DNA from: Isoetes taiwanensis
Lineage: Eukaryota > Streptophyta > Lycopodiopsida > Isoetales > Isoetaceae
Assembly (NCBI GenBank): GCA_021234155.1
Contig: JAJEKV010000134.1
Coordinates: 810,501 to 874,500, forward strand
Direction: 5' to 3'
Length of the DNA: 64,000 nt
The notes under the pieces are model-generated. The model saw only the letters and a list, made by a program, of their open reading frames with translations. It was not told where the DNA came from and made no database searches. Positions 12,605 to 23,500 of this stretch are shown here, one piece after another. The stretch's first letter is position 1. The number at the start of each line of letters is the position of its first letter. Both the position numbers and the translations under genes were made by a program.

Positions 12605-13425
12605 ACTAGAAGACGGCCGGGCCCTTTTCTTTTGCTCCTTTCCTCGGCTCGGCCGGCCTCCGGCCGGCCTCGCCTCGGTTTGGGCCCACCCATGTGCCCT
12701 ATCCCGTATCTCTTCCCTCTTTTCTCTCTCCTCTCTCCTCTCTCTTCCCTCATCTCCCTTTCTCTCTCTCTCTCTTTTCTCTTCTCTCTATCCCCTCTCC
12801 CCGTGTCTCTCTTCTCTCTCCTCTCTCTTCTTTCTGTCTCCTCTCTTCTCTCTCTGTCCTCTCTCCTCTCTTTCTCCCTCCTCTGTCTTCTCTTCTCTTT
12901 GTCTTTACCCTCTCGCTCTCTCCCTCTCTCTCCTCTCTCTCTCCTATCTCTCTCCTCTCTCTCTATTTCTCCCCTCTCTCTATCTCCCTCTGTCTCTATT
13001 CTCTCTCCTCTCTCTTCTTTGTCTCTCCTCTCTCCTTGCTCTCTCTCTCCTCTCTCTTCCATCCAATATTAGACTAGAAAAGGGCCCGGCACGGCCCGGT
13101 TTGCTCTTTCTCATTCCTCGGCTCGGCCCTCAGGACCTCGCCTCGGTTTGGGCCATTCTCTCTCTCCTATCTCCCTCCCTCTCTCTATTTCTCCCCTCTC
13201 TCCCTATCTTTCTTTCTTTCTTCTCTCTTCTCTCTCCCCTCTCTCTCCTCTCTCTTCGTTCCCCTCTCCCCTTTCCTTGTTCTCTCCCCTCTCTCCTCTC
13301 TCCTCTCTCCTCTCTCTTCTCTCTTCTCTTTCTAGCTTTATTATATAACATTCTAGAAGGCTCTAGGATTAAGGCTTTTAATTAACCAAAGAAATTTCCA
13401 TTGCCCCAGCCTCTCTCCCCTGTTT

Positions 13426-13516
<91 letters not shown>

Positions 13517-14450
13517 CTCTTTTCTCTCTCTTCCCTTTCTCCTCTCTCTTCTTTCCCATGTCTTCTCTCTCCTCTTTCTTCTTTCCCATGTCTCATCTCC
13601 TCTTCTCTTCTCTTCCCTCTCTCCTCTCTCTTCTTTCCCATGTCTCCTTTTTCCTCTCTGTCTCCTCTTCCCTCTCCTCTCTCTCTCCTCTCTCTCTTAC
13701 TGTCTCCTCTCTTGCTCTCCTCTCTCTCTCCCTCCTCCTCTCTTTCTCTCTCCCCCCCTCTCTCTCCTATCTCTCTCCTCTCTCTCTATTTTTTCCCTCT
13801 CTCTCTATCTTTCTCTCTCTTTTCTATTCCTCTCCCTCTCTCTTCTCCCTCCTCTTTCTTCTCTCCCCTCTCTTCTCTTTTCCTCCTCTCCTCTCTCTCT
13901 CCTCTCCTCTCTTCCTCCCCCCCTCTCTCTCTACCCTTTCTCTCTTCTCTCTCCCCCTCTTTTCCTTCTCTTTTCCTCTCTCTCTCCTCTCTCTCTCTAT
14001 TTCTTTCTTCTCTCTCTATCTTTCTCTCTCCTTTCTATTCCTCTCTCTCTCTTCTCCTCCCACTCTCTCTTCTCTCTCCTCTCTCTTTCCTCTCTTCCCT
14101 CTCTCCTCTCTCTTCTTACCCATGTCTTCTCTCTCCTCTCTCTTCCTTCCCATGTCTCCTCTCCTCTTCTCTTCTCTTCCCTCTCTCCTCTCTCTTCTTT
14201 CCCATGTCTCCTTTTTCCCTCTCTCCTCTTTCTTCTTTCCCATGTCTCCTTTTTCCCTCTCTCCTCTCTCTTCCCTCTCTCCTCTCTCTTCTTTCTCTCC
14301 TCTCTCTCTCCCATGTCTCTCCCATGTCTCTCTCTCTCCCCTCTCTCTTCTATCTCCTCCCTCTCTCTCTCCTCTGTCTCCTCTCTCCTCTCTCCTCTCT
14401 CTCCCATCTCTCTCCCTCTCTCTCTCTTCCATCTTCTCTCTCTAGCTTTA
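12605..14450 (+). repeat. Composite CT-rich low-complexity block with repeated GC-rich headers
   Basis: About 1.8 kb in which the plus strand is almost all C and T in irregular CTCTC/CTTC/CCTC runs. The blocks are 12705-13060, 13160-13335 and 13420-14440. The first two are headed by a GC-rich block (CCTCGGCTCGGCC ... GCCTCGCCTCGGTTTGGGCC); degraded headers recur near 15045 and 15140. The second and third end in a tail TAGCTTTATT ... ACATTCTAGAAGGCTCTAGGATT. The header-CT-tail unit therefore repeats. The long open frames across it (Leu/Ser/Pro-rich on plus, Arg/Glu-rich on minus) follow from the composition and are not genes. Confidence 0.9.
13429..13512 (+). repeat. (CT)n microsatellite
   Basis: An uninterrupted CT dinucleotide run of about 42 units inside the larger CT-rich block. 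Confidence 0.97.
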
Positions 14451-14655
14451 TTCTAGAACATTCTAGAAGGCTCTAGGATTGTGATATTCCATAACATTCT
14501 ATTTTGAGCATTTGCAAAGTTTCAAAAAACTTTCTATTTTTTGGACTGAAACTTTCTATTTTTAGACTGAGGTGCTTACCTATAAGCACTTGGAACATTC
14601 CACAACATTCTATTTTGAGCATTTGCAAAGTTTCAAAAAACTTCTATTTATAGAC

Positions 14656-14751
14656 ATTCTAGAAGATTCTAGAAGATTCTAGGACATTCTAGAAGATTCT
14701 AGGACATTCTAGAAGCTTCTAGAGCCATCTAGAACATTTTAGAACATCATA
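14656..14751. promoter_or_regulatory. Long heat-shock-element-like array, copy 1
   Basis: About nineteen consecutive 5-bp units keep perfect register, alternating nTTCn and nGAAn, starting aTTCt aGAAg aTTCt aGAAg. A few units are degenerate (aGgac, cATCt, aTTTt). This matches the heat-shock-factor site definition, inverted nGAAn units, where three are usually enough. No host gene starts nearby, so a regulatory role is unproven. A drifted 10-bp tandem repeat would look the same. Confidence 0.5.
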
Positions 14752-14814
14752 GAGCATCCCTGAATTATTTGGCCCTCACCCTTAACTATATGTGAACTTC
14801 CATTTTTTGTAAGA

Positions 14815-15010
14815 AATCAATGCTTGGTCTAGTGGTAAGGGTGGGGGGTTTGGGGGGCAATGTCCAGGGTTCAAGTCCATGGTAAACCAAAAAAATTTTG
14901 TCCACCAAACTTGGGAGCTTTTGAGGGGCCAAGGCCCACGGACGGCCCAGATCAAGCCACGTGGCGCCTCCTTTACCGTCGATGGGGGTGGACTTACTCA
15001 CTCACATACA
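14815..15010 (+). mobile_element. tRNA-derived SINE, copy 1
   Basis: The head has an A box TGGTCTAGTGG at 14825-14835 and a B box GGTTCAAGTCC at 14868-14878, close to the Pol III consensus and spaced about 32 bp. The body continues to GACGGCCCAGATCAAGCC and CACGTGGCGCCTCC. The 3' end is a short tandem tail (ACTCACTCACATACATACATA), not poly(A). The second copy is at 16278. Confidence 0.75.
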
Positions 15011-16032
15011 TACATAGGCAAGGCCCTTTTCTTTTATCATTCCTCGGCTCGTCCTTGGATATAGAATATTCTAAAGCATCCTAGAACATCTTTCTTTTCA
15101 CTCATTCATCAGCTCGAAGACACCTTTGGTATTATTCCTCGGCTCGGCTTCGGCCTTCGGTTGAGGCCTCGCCTCGGTTTGGGCCTCCAACACACCTACT
15201 ACCGGCATCTACTACCATATACACCTACTACCAACATCTACTACCAATTTTAAGCTATCACACATTGAGAGCTTACTCACACCTACTACTACTTCCAAAG
15301 TATCACCCGTTGGGAGCTTAGTACATCTACTATGTTCAAGAGACTTCCCATGTTATTCACACATACTGCTCAACCCTCTATTCTATTATCAACAAAGTAT
15401 TATTGGTGGGAAGCATACTCACATATGCCCATGAGAACCCATACTATATCCACAACTATGAGGTCACATCGTTTCCTCTATTACCAATTCTGAAGTATGT
15501 CAATTCTAATACCCATCGAGCATCTGGAATGTTCTAGAACATTCTAGTTGAGTTTTTACAGAGGTTTAGTAAACTTTCTATGTTTAGACCATTGTACTAA
15601 AAAAACCTTCTATTTTTAGACTGAAACTTCCTGTTTCTAGACTGAGGTGCTTACCCATGAGCATTTGGAAGATTCCATAACATTTTATTTTGATCCTCTT
15701 TGCTATTCTCTCTCTCTCTCTCTCTCTTTATCTCTCTCTTTCTTCTCTCTCTCCTCTCTCCCTCTGTCTCTCCTCTCTCCTCTTTCCCTCTCCTCTCTTC
15801 TCTCTTTCCCCTCTCTCCTCTCTTTTCTCTCCCTCTTTCTATTTTTGAATTGAGGTGTTCACCCATGAGCATCTGCAACATTCCATAACGTTCTATTTTC
15901 AGCATTTGCAAAGTTTCAAAAAACTTTCTATTTTTAGACTGAAACTTTCTATTCTTAGACTGAGGCGCTTACCCATGAGCATCTGGAATATTCCAGAACA
16001 TTCTAATTACAGTGAAACTTTCTATTTTTAGA
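15011..16032. repeat. Spacer between segment-D copies, itself repeat-derived
   Basis: Holds two further GC-rich headers (near 15045 and 15125-15185), a stretch rich in CACCTACTACCA-like units (15190-15480), a CT-rich run (15705-15838), and extra copies of the TTTAGACTGAGGTGCTTACC unit. No gene is seen. Confidence 0.7.
15984..16010. promoter_or_regulatory. Short heat-shock-element-like site
   Basis: gGAAt aTTCc aGAAc aTTCt gives four alternating 5-bp units with no mismatch to the nGAAn/nTTCn rule. A similar but poorer copy lies at about 16048-16075. Confidence 0.45.
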
Positions 16033-16480
16033 CTGAGGTGCTTACCCATGAGCACCTGGAACATTCCACAATATTCTATTTTGAGCATTTGCAAAGTTTC
16101 AAAAAACTTCTATTTTTAGACATTCTAGAAGATTCTAGAAGATCCTAGGACATTCTAGAAGATTCTAGGACATTCTAGAAGCCTCTAGAGCCACCTAGAA
16201 CATTCTAGAATATTCTAGAGCATCCCTGGATTATCTGATCCTCACCCTTAACTATATGTGAACTTCCTTTTTTTTCAAGAAACCAATGCTTGGTCTAGTG
16301 GTAAGGGTGGGGGGTTTGGGGGGCAATGTCCAGGGTTCGAATCCGTGGTAAACCAAAAAAATTTTGTCCACCAAACTTGAGAGCTTTTCAGAGGCCATGC
16401 CCCACGGACGGCCGAGATCGCGCCACGTGGCGCCTCCTTTACCGTCAGATGGGCCGGATTTACTCACTCACGGACTCACT
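16033..16480 (+). repeat. Segment D, copy 2
   Basis: Same order of parts as copy 1: the TTTAGACTGAGGTGCTTACC unit, the TTCTAGAA array, the linker ending AACTATATGTGAACTTCC, and a SINE. This is a segmental duplication, not independent SINE insertions, because the non-SINE flanks are shared too. Confidence 0.85.
16121..16226. promoter_or_regulatory. Long heat-shock-element-like array, copy 2
   Basis: The second array keeps the 5-bp register for about twenty units. It ends aGAAc aTTCt aGAAt aTTCt aGAgc, which is closer to consensus than the same part of copy 1. Its function is as uncertain as that of copy 1. Confidence 0.5.
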
Positions 16481-16500
16481 CACTCACAGACAGACGGACA
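16278..16500 (+). mobile_element. tRNA-derived SINE, copy 2
   Basis: A box TGGTCTAGTGG at 16291-16301 and B box GGTTCGAATCC at 16334-16344, a perfect match to the Pol III B-box consensus. The 3' end runs into ACTCACTCAC and CAGACAGACGGACAC short repeats. It has better promoter boxes than copy 1. Confidence 0.78.
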
Positions 16501-17520
16501 CTATTTTTACATTATATAAGATCATTAGGGAAAAAATTAAGCATATTATATGTTTTTTTCTTTCATGAAATATCTTTTTTCATGAAAAATGGTTTGGTTA
16601 TTTTTTAAAATCTTACAGTATTTAATTTGTCGCGGCGATCTTTGCCACCACTAGATGGTTAAAAAAAATGATGTTATTGAGTGAAAACAGAGTGCATAAA
16701 ATTGTTATTTATATTCTATGCTATTGATTATTTATATATTGCCTATGGCCAATCTGCAGAAAGTGGTGTCGTTTACATTTTGGTTTCCTTTTCCACGTGG
16801 TTCTTGGTTGTTATCTTGGTGTCGTTTACATTTTGGTTTCCTTTTCCACGTGGTTCTTGGTTGTTATCTTCTTCTTTGCTCCACGTTTGTTCAATCGATG
16901 TGGATTGAGGGGCAAAAGATTGTGGATGATTGAGATAAATGGATAATTAAGGCATAGAAAGTTGTACCATCAAAAAGTTGAAAATCTTTGGTGGAAAGAA
17001 GAGGAAGAGTATATGAATCATACTAGCCTTAGGAGCAAGTTTATGGAGATAATACTAAAATATTCGTTTTATGGACTCACTATTTACACTTTGCAAACCA
17101 CTGGAAGCATGAAATCTGTTTGGTATTGCCACGGAATTTTATCATTATTCTATATTAAGAACTAACGTTCGCAAACTAACTTTCCAACTTAGCAAGCATT
17201 GCATATACATTAGAATTTTTTTGAGGTCAATTAAGGGCCTTGTAAGAGTATTTTGGGGGGGCTGCCACGTAGGATCTCGAACCTACCTTTCCCCCCTCCA
17301 TACCTAACTTTCACTCTCCCTTAACCTAACTTCCCCCCTCCAAACCTAATCTCATACCTAACTTTACAATCATTATTTCCTAACGACCACAAAATTTGAT
17401 GATTACATCTAAGATTTTCCCTTTCCCACCATCGAGCTTCAGCCATCAAGCTCGCGCCACAGACTTTGCCATCGCGCCATCGAGCTTGCTATCGCGCCCA
17501 AGCATCGTTTAAATTCGAAT
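16501..17520. other. AT-rich intergenic with a 53-bp tandem duplication
   Basis: A 53-bp unit starting GGTGTCGTTTACATTTTGG occurs twice at 16765 and 16818. A C-rich stretch (CCTACCTTTCCCCCCTCC, ACTTCCCCCCTCC) lies at 17280-17345. No gene is recognised. Confidence 0.7.
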
Positions 17521-17705
17521 TATGACAGATTCTTGCCAGCAAATAGAGCGAAAATTTTCAATTTCGCTCTGTTTGTCGGCAAGAATCTTCCTAATTCTAA
17601 GCTCGGTTCCGGTACTTGGTCTTTTGCAATCTCAATGGCAAAGGTATTTGTTTCCAAATTCTCATCGCATTCTAAGTGTTATTGTTTTTGGTACTTATGT
17701 TTCAG

Positions 17706-18273
17706 GATCAAACTAATTCTGAGGGTCAATTTAGAGTGCAAGTGCCAAAAAGATGCCTGCCTTATAGGAATAAGTTCACTTGGAAGCAACCAATAGATGA
17801 AGATGCATTTCGAGCTTCTGGAGCCATGAATATAGATCTCTGGGCTAAAGGGCAACTGTATCCCTGTGATCCTTTCACTCGAGCCCATCCAAACTTCCAC
17901 TTTGCATCCGGTCTTATTGAATTTCCTTGCAAGGGTTACTCAGTTACTGTGATAATTTGGTTAATGCTAATACTGATCCATATTTACGGGCTATGTATAA
18001 CCACTTGTATGGATTCAACTGCAAAGTTTTATTAGATGTTAATCAGCTCCAACAGGAAAACTACTTGATGTCTCAACAATGCCGCAAGCTCAATGAATTG
18101 GAGGTAGAAAATAAAAATTCGTTGATGGAGATGAAGTCACTGCAGCAAGGAATGAAGAGGGTTGCGCAAGAAAATGATTCCCTCCACAAGCGAGTCAAAA
18201 GAATGAAAACAACTCCACTGGGGTTCAGGGAAAGGGCAAGAAACTTGAAACCCATAAATGGGATATGCTTCTG
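17706..18273 (+). pseudogene. Unassigned ORF with C-terminal coiled coil, frameshifted
   Basis: After an acceptor-like TTATGTTTCAG, an open frame reads DQTNSEGQFRVQVPKRCL through FHFASGLIEFPCKGYS. Near 17950 it must shift frame to continue as CDNLVNANTDPYLRAMYNHL. It then forms a Leu/Glu/Lys/Gln-rich stretch (QQENYLMSQQCRKLNELEVE, SLQQGMKRVAQENDSLHKRV) that looks like a coiled coil before stopping at 18273. The steady amino-acid texture on both sides of the shift suggests a real former gene. I do not recognise the family. It may belong to a DNA transposon or a host gene, and the minus-strand ORF just downstream converges on it. Confidence 0.45.
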
Positions 18274-18289
18274 ATAACCCCCAAGTAGA

Positions 18290-18959
18290 CAGTTTCTTCT
18301 CAGAGACCTCCTCTTCCAATACCTCCTCATTCTCCTCGTTTTCCAGTAGGAGCTTCTTTTCCCCAGGATCTATTTGCTCCTCTACTGGTGAGGCAGGACA
18401 TTCTATCTGAGCGACCTCCACACTTGAAGAAGAACCGACATCTTGGTTTGACTTATTGTAAATCATGTATGTGTTGAACATAATATCTACGCTGTAAAAA
18501 CTTTCTTTGCCTTCTTCCCTGCACAGTTCTGCAGGTAGTCTCCTCAAAAACCTTCTAATTCGGTCTTGATCAGCCTTCAGAAATATCTTAATTAAGCTTG
18601 CATGCTCAGTAAAGGCAAACCAGTCACATGACATGGTTTCAAGTCAGGTCCAGCTCTAGCCATGAAGCTATGAAGAATGCCCCCATATGCATTAATAGAC
18701 ATGTTACACTCTGCCATGATGTTTACTGTCAGGCAAAATTATTGTATACAGTAGTTGCATCAACTGGCTCCTCTATCTCCTTCTCAAACTCTTTTGGATG
18801 CTTCTGACGAAAATCCCATTCTTTCTCTACTATATTGTCGTACCATGTGCTAAACAACTCCCATGCCTTATCTGATCTACTCTTTACCATTCTCGTTGAG
18901 CAACGCCTCGATTTGTAATAGTTTGAAGGTGAGCGCCTTAGTAGCGGCTTGATATGCAA
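18290..18959 (-). pseudogene. Unassigned broken ORFs, minus strand
   Basis: Two open segments in series: 18959-18729 (SDKAWELFSTWYDNIVEKEW, then KHPKEFEKEIEEPVDATTVY) and 18634-about 18290 (CDWFAFTEHASLIKIFLKAD, RRFLRRLPAELC, then an acidic ELENEENEEV-like tail). A stretch full of stops separates them. The composition is protein-like and not simple repeat, but no family is recognised. The relation to the 20.0-20.5 kb ORF on the same strand is unknown. Confidence 0.35.
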
Positions 18960-18964
18960 GAGTG

Positions 18965-19110
18965 AGTAACACCGTAGCTACGGTGCAAAAGTAATGTTTC
19001 CATATTTTATGTTATACACAATTTCGCACCATGGCTACGGTGCAAAAATAACACTTCCATATTTTATGTTATACACATTTTTGCACCGTGGCTACGGTGC
19101 AAAAACAACA
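18965..19110. repeat. Palindromic repeat P, triple array
   Basis: Three tandem units of roughly 55-60 bp. Each has a palindromic core CACCGTAGCTACGGTGC (one arm mutated in units 2 and 3) followed by AAAA, TAACACTTCCATATTTTATG and TTATACAC. Such cores can form cruciforms or hairpins and resemble fused terminal inverted repeats. Confidence 0.85.
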
Positions 19111-19304
19111 CTTCCTTATTTTATAGCTGCGATACAAGAAGAGGTTCAATTGAAGGGAGGAAGTTGATGAGTTTGCTTTCAGTAATTAAGAGCAATGAAC
19201 ATTGATATTTAGGCAATGACAACTCTTTTTGTTTTATTAAATTTTGAGGTGTTTTGTGAGTTCAAAAGTAGTCTCTCGTTAGTTATTGTCAAATTGACTA
19301 TGAA

Positions 19305-19600
19305 AGAGTGGGCACAATGGTTACAGTGCGAAATGCATATATCCATTGGGCTGTGGACATGGCAAATTCGCACTGTAGCTACGCCCTAAAAAAACAAATT
19401 ACAAAAAAAAGGGCACAGTGGTTACAATGCGAAATGCATGTATCTATTGGGCTGTGGACATGGCAAATTCGCACCGTAGCCACGCCCTAAAAAGAAAGAA
19501 AGAAAGTGTTGCATAATAGCCACAGTACGAAATGCATGTATCCCATTGGTTATGGATATGGCAAATGTGCACTGTAACCACGCTCTTGAGGTTGTTAACG
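19305..19600. repeat. About 100-bp tandem repeat related to P
   Basis: Three head-to-tail units: GGCACAATGGTTACAGTGCG, then AAATGCATATATCCATTGGG, then GCAAATTCGCACTGTAGCTA and CGCCCTAAAAA. The ends of each unit are inverted relative to each other (CACAATGGTTACAGTGCGAA against TTCGCACTGTAGCTACGCCC), so each unit resembles a tiny inverted-repeat element. Confidence 0.8.
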
Positions 19601-19724
19601 AAATACAGATTTGAATCTACAACCTGTTCATTAGAAACCTAGAGTCTCAGGCATCAACCCTAGTGGGTTTTCCATGCTGGCATCGAGCTTGGGCCCTTAA
19701 GTGACCCCATCAAACCTCTAATGA

Positions 19725-19860
19725 ATTTCGCACCGTAGCTACGTTGCGAAAACAATACTTCCATATTTTATATTATACATAATTTCACACCGTGCCTACG
19801 GTGCGAAATAACACTTCCTTATTTTATGAGATTCATATTTTCGCATCGTAGCTACTTTAA
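19725..19860. repeat. Palindromic repeat P, further copies
   Basis: TTTCGCACCGTAGCTACGTT, then ACTTCCATATTTTATATTAT, then a second core CACCGTGCCTACGGTGCGAA and a third partial core. Same unit as at 18965, now with the outer bases TTTCGCACCG more complete. Confidence 0.8.
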
Positions 19861-19999
19861 TTATTTATGTTACATTGAAAGCAAACCTTTCCAATTAATA
19901 TACAATAGATCTCCAATTAACCGTCACTTATATTTATATTACATAGATTCATATACAGATGCAATATCTTAACCGAACCGTGTCTCGACCTATCCTGCA

Positions 20000-20477
20000 T
20001 TCAGTAGATTCAGCTCCATCATAAAGTCGAGCACTCCAACCTTCAAGAAATAGACTATGTAAAAAATATCCACCAACTGTTGAACTGTAAACATCTTCAA
20101 GGTCGTCTTAACATTGTCGGCGCTCTTGAATAAGGCAAGAACAGATCAATTCCTAAATTTATCTTCACATGCCCGCAGAAACCTCCCTTCTCCTTCAATG
20201 CTGTGAACATTTCCTGTGACAACTTACTCCATGCTAGTAAGATAGAAGTGGCATCCAGAGGCCTGCAGTATAGCTCGGACAGGCTGGGCAATAGAAGCTC
20301 AATAAGCTTGGAGCTTCGTGAAGAGTATTCATACCTCCAGAACCATATACCCCTTTCTCTGAGCTGCACTGATGTGCCACCTTCAAACAACAAGGAGCCC
20401 ATATCTTGGTGAAAGCACTGGAATAAACTACTTATCGAGTGTGAAGAGACTGTGTTCTCCACATCAGATATACACAA
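20000..20477 (-). pseudogene. Unassigned ORF, minus strand, frameshifted
   Basis: From 20477 the frame reads through GIWFWRYEYSSRSSKLIELL, LPSLSELYCRPLDATSILLA and GGFCGHVKINLGI. A shift near 20125 lets it continue FKSADNVKTTLKMFTVQQLV, DIFYIVYFLKVGVLDFMMEL, ending NAG at about 20000. The composition is protein-like and hydrophobic at the C-terminus. The family is not recognised. Confidence 0.4.
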
Positions 20478-20519
20478 ACCTGAGAGAATAGGAATGAATT
20501 GGATAAGTAACTAAACTAA

Positions 20520-23500
20520 TTTAGATATGGATTGCATTGAAATACATACTCACAATTTGCTTCTAACCGTGAAAAAGTTCGTCGCTTGCTTTTTTTTTTT
20601 TTTTTTTTTTGCCATATCTGTTGGAGTGTATACATGCCTCACTTGTATAAATATCTCTTTGCCTGATCGAAAATCGACTACCAAAGCCTTCTAATGTGCA
20701 GAAACATCATTTCTCCTGCATCTTTTGACTCGCCATTAACCTCTCATTTTGGGTTGGAGTGTAACAAAGCTCCCGGTTGACACCACGAGGATTTCAAATT
20801 CATTTTTGACTGTGATAGAGCTTACAGCCATCTAGAGTCACAGAATTCAAATCAGAATGTGGAGCAGAATCGAAATATTAGAAAAGGCTCGGCCATTTTA
20901 CCTTGATCGAAGCTTTTCTGTGGTCGAAACTCCCTTTGGTGCAGAAGCTATTCCCGAGCAAATCGAAGAATCGATCTTCGCGCAAACTTTGTTGAAGAAA
21001 ACACCTGAGCGGGAATTGAGGGCGGGAGCTAACGGTCATAATTGCTACGTGTGTAATCTGACATCCGAAGCTAGAGGCACGAATATTACCGAAGTTACGT
21101 GCAGTTGACATCTGGAATGGCGAAACTAAGGCTCGGTAAAAAAATTCCCCATTGGCCGCGAGCTTTTTGACGTGGCATTAGATTTTGGCCCTTATTTGAC
21201 CCCAAAAAAACTCTAATGTGATCGGCTCGGTCATTAAATGGAATGATAAAACTATGGAGGGATTGACTGAAATAGTTTGATGTGCTAGTAGGAGTTATGT
21301 CCGGGTTTTTTTTAGATACTTCATTTCTCTGGTTTAAGTGGAGTTGCATCATTTCTGTTGGTATAAATATGAGTTTACTGGTGGAAAATGTTATCTACTA
21401 ACTTAATGGCTTGATGCTTTAGGATGATGAGGAGGCACAAACAGAAAATATTGAATCTGTGCCGCCAATATGGAATCAAGACTTCGGGCAACTAGTTATG
21501 CCATGAACAAAGTTACGTGTCCAAGCTTGATGGCAGTTATATGTGAGAAAGGCACAAAACAAGTTACATTTATGCTGAATTTGGAAGCTGGTTCCAACAA
21601 TATTCGTGATAAAAAGATTAGCACATCCAATGCCACAGGAGGTTCCGTGTCAAAACAAACGCAGGATGGCTTTAAGAAATGTGATGGAGTCACCCAACAA
21701 CTGAAATATAACAAATAGGTACACTGCATTTTGAAATATTCTTTTCCTTCTTAAAAAAAGTAGCATATGTTTGTTCTATGCTATGCTACGTTTATGTATC
21801 AGATAAAGATACTACAAATAAATAATATCTGGCCTTTCTAAATGATGAAAGAGCTAACATGCCATTGTCCATGTTAAGCTTACTCGTATATGTACCGCAA
21901 TATCTTAGGTATTGGAGAAAGACAAAATATACAGAACTTGCTCCCAATATACCTATCGATAGCTATCGTATTTCCAAGCCATGAATGTGATCATTTCACA
22001 GGTGATGCCATGTCTATATGTAAACTCTAACCCAGGCACAGCAACAAAAGAATACGATAGTTTGTACTTAATGGATATGATGAAGCTGGAATGAAGAAAA
22101 GGAGTATGCCTTCAATACTCTGCTAGAAATGATTAAAGAGTATTAGAGGTATGTCTTTGGTTCTACTATATAAATTCTATAGCGTCTCGGGTAAAATGTA
22201 TATCTTAAAGCATAGTATAGGGTTGTAAAAGACCCCTACTATAACAAGTAGGGGTCTGCTCATCCTATAAGTTACAGTGTAAAAGTTTTTTTTAAAAAAA
22301 AGAGAAAAAACAGGGGTCCTATATAATCCTACGGCTGGAGGTAGGGTTTTTTTATGATAAGTATTGGCACCTCCCAAATAATGGGAGAAAAGCATATGTT
22401 TAGCAAAAACATGACTATAACTATAGTACACCCATGAGATATCTTGGCTTCAAGCTGGTTAATTATTGATTTGTCAAGTCTATTTGTGCTAAAACCATGT
22501 TTCATATTTGTTGTAAAGCCTCATGCTCAAGGAGGCGTCTGGAGGCAAAATCTCACATCCAATATTTATTCAAAGTGATGTTGTTTCACATGATGGCTTT
22601 GCCAAGTCATGCTTTTAATTGTTACAATCTATGAGGATGAGTTAACTTTGGATATTATATGGACCAGGATCTTGAGTTGTCTAACTCCCATCCCCTAGGA
22701 GATATTTCTCAAGGCAAAATTGGGCCTCCAGTATTCATAGAAATGGCAGAAACGTCCAGGTAAGCTCTACATTTCCATTGGTTAAATTTCTAGGTTTAAG
22801 GGTTTCTGAAAACCCTAACATGCAGCGCTTATGCTGCCGCTATGCAATACTACTAGCGGCTTGTTCTAGTTTTTTGCATATGGTCTAGAAGACTTGCTGC
22901 CTGCAAGCACAAGATCAGACTTGACCTGTTTCTGCAAGAAAAGGGTCTCTTACCCATTTTCGAGCTATTTGCCAGCTCCAGTTTGTGTCTGCAAGCACAA
23001 TTACATCAAAATGATTTCTTGTGCTAGATATGGACCTCTTCTCCAATTTCGAATTTTGTTTCATGGAGTGCTTATGGTAATATGTCCATCGGGTTTGCTA
23101 CTTGGCATAAAAGGGTTCTTTCTCGGATCAGAAAAACCTACCATATGGCCCATTCAAATCTGTGAAGCAAACGATTTGTGAAGCAAAGGGCTACGATCCA
23201 GGACTACAACGAGAGCTGTCGGATGGGCATATTTGCCCTTTATTCCAAGATCTGGACCATACATAGCGATCCTCGTTTGTGGGGTATGCATGTACAGGTT
23301 TTTGTATACTGTATATTAAGGTTTGCAAAATACTATAAGGTTTGAGAGAATGTACTTAATGGTGTTAATTTTGTACACGTATTGTAAATATATTTTTAGA
23401 GCTCTCGCTGCCCTATGTAACCCCCCGTGTGAATATGCACCCAAACCAAAGGGGGTTTAAGGGGGATTTTAATTTAAATGTGTTAAATGCAATGGTTTGT

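Larger units (their letters stand above)
14482..15010 (+). repeat. Segment D, copy 1 (duplicated with about 16033-16480)
   Basis: Contains in order: the unit ACATTCTATTTTGAGC with GCATTTGCAAAGTTTCAAA; the TTCTAGAA array; a linker (CCCTCACCCTTAACTATATG); and a SINE. The same order recurs about 1.45 kb downstream with moderate divergence. The first unit also recurs alone near 15545-15690 and 15870-15930. Confidence 0.85.

Noticed and set aside
12632-14476. Long Leu/Ser/Pro and Arg/Glu open frames on both strands
   Set aside because: They follow directly from the CT/GA composition, which lacks stop codons in several frames; no domain.
14821-14895. Functional tRNA gene at the SINE head
   Set aside because: A and B boxes fit, but I could not fold a proper acceptor stem or find a good anticodon arm; the duplicated context supports a SINE.
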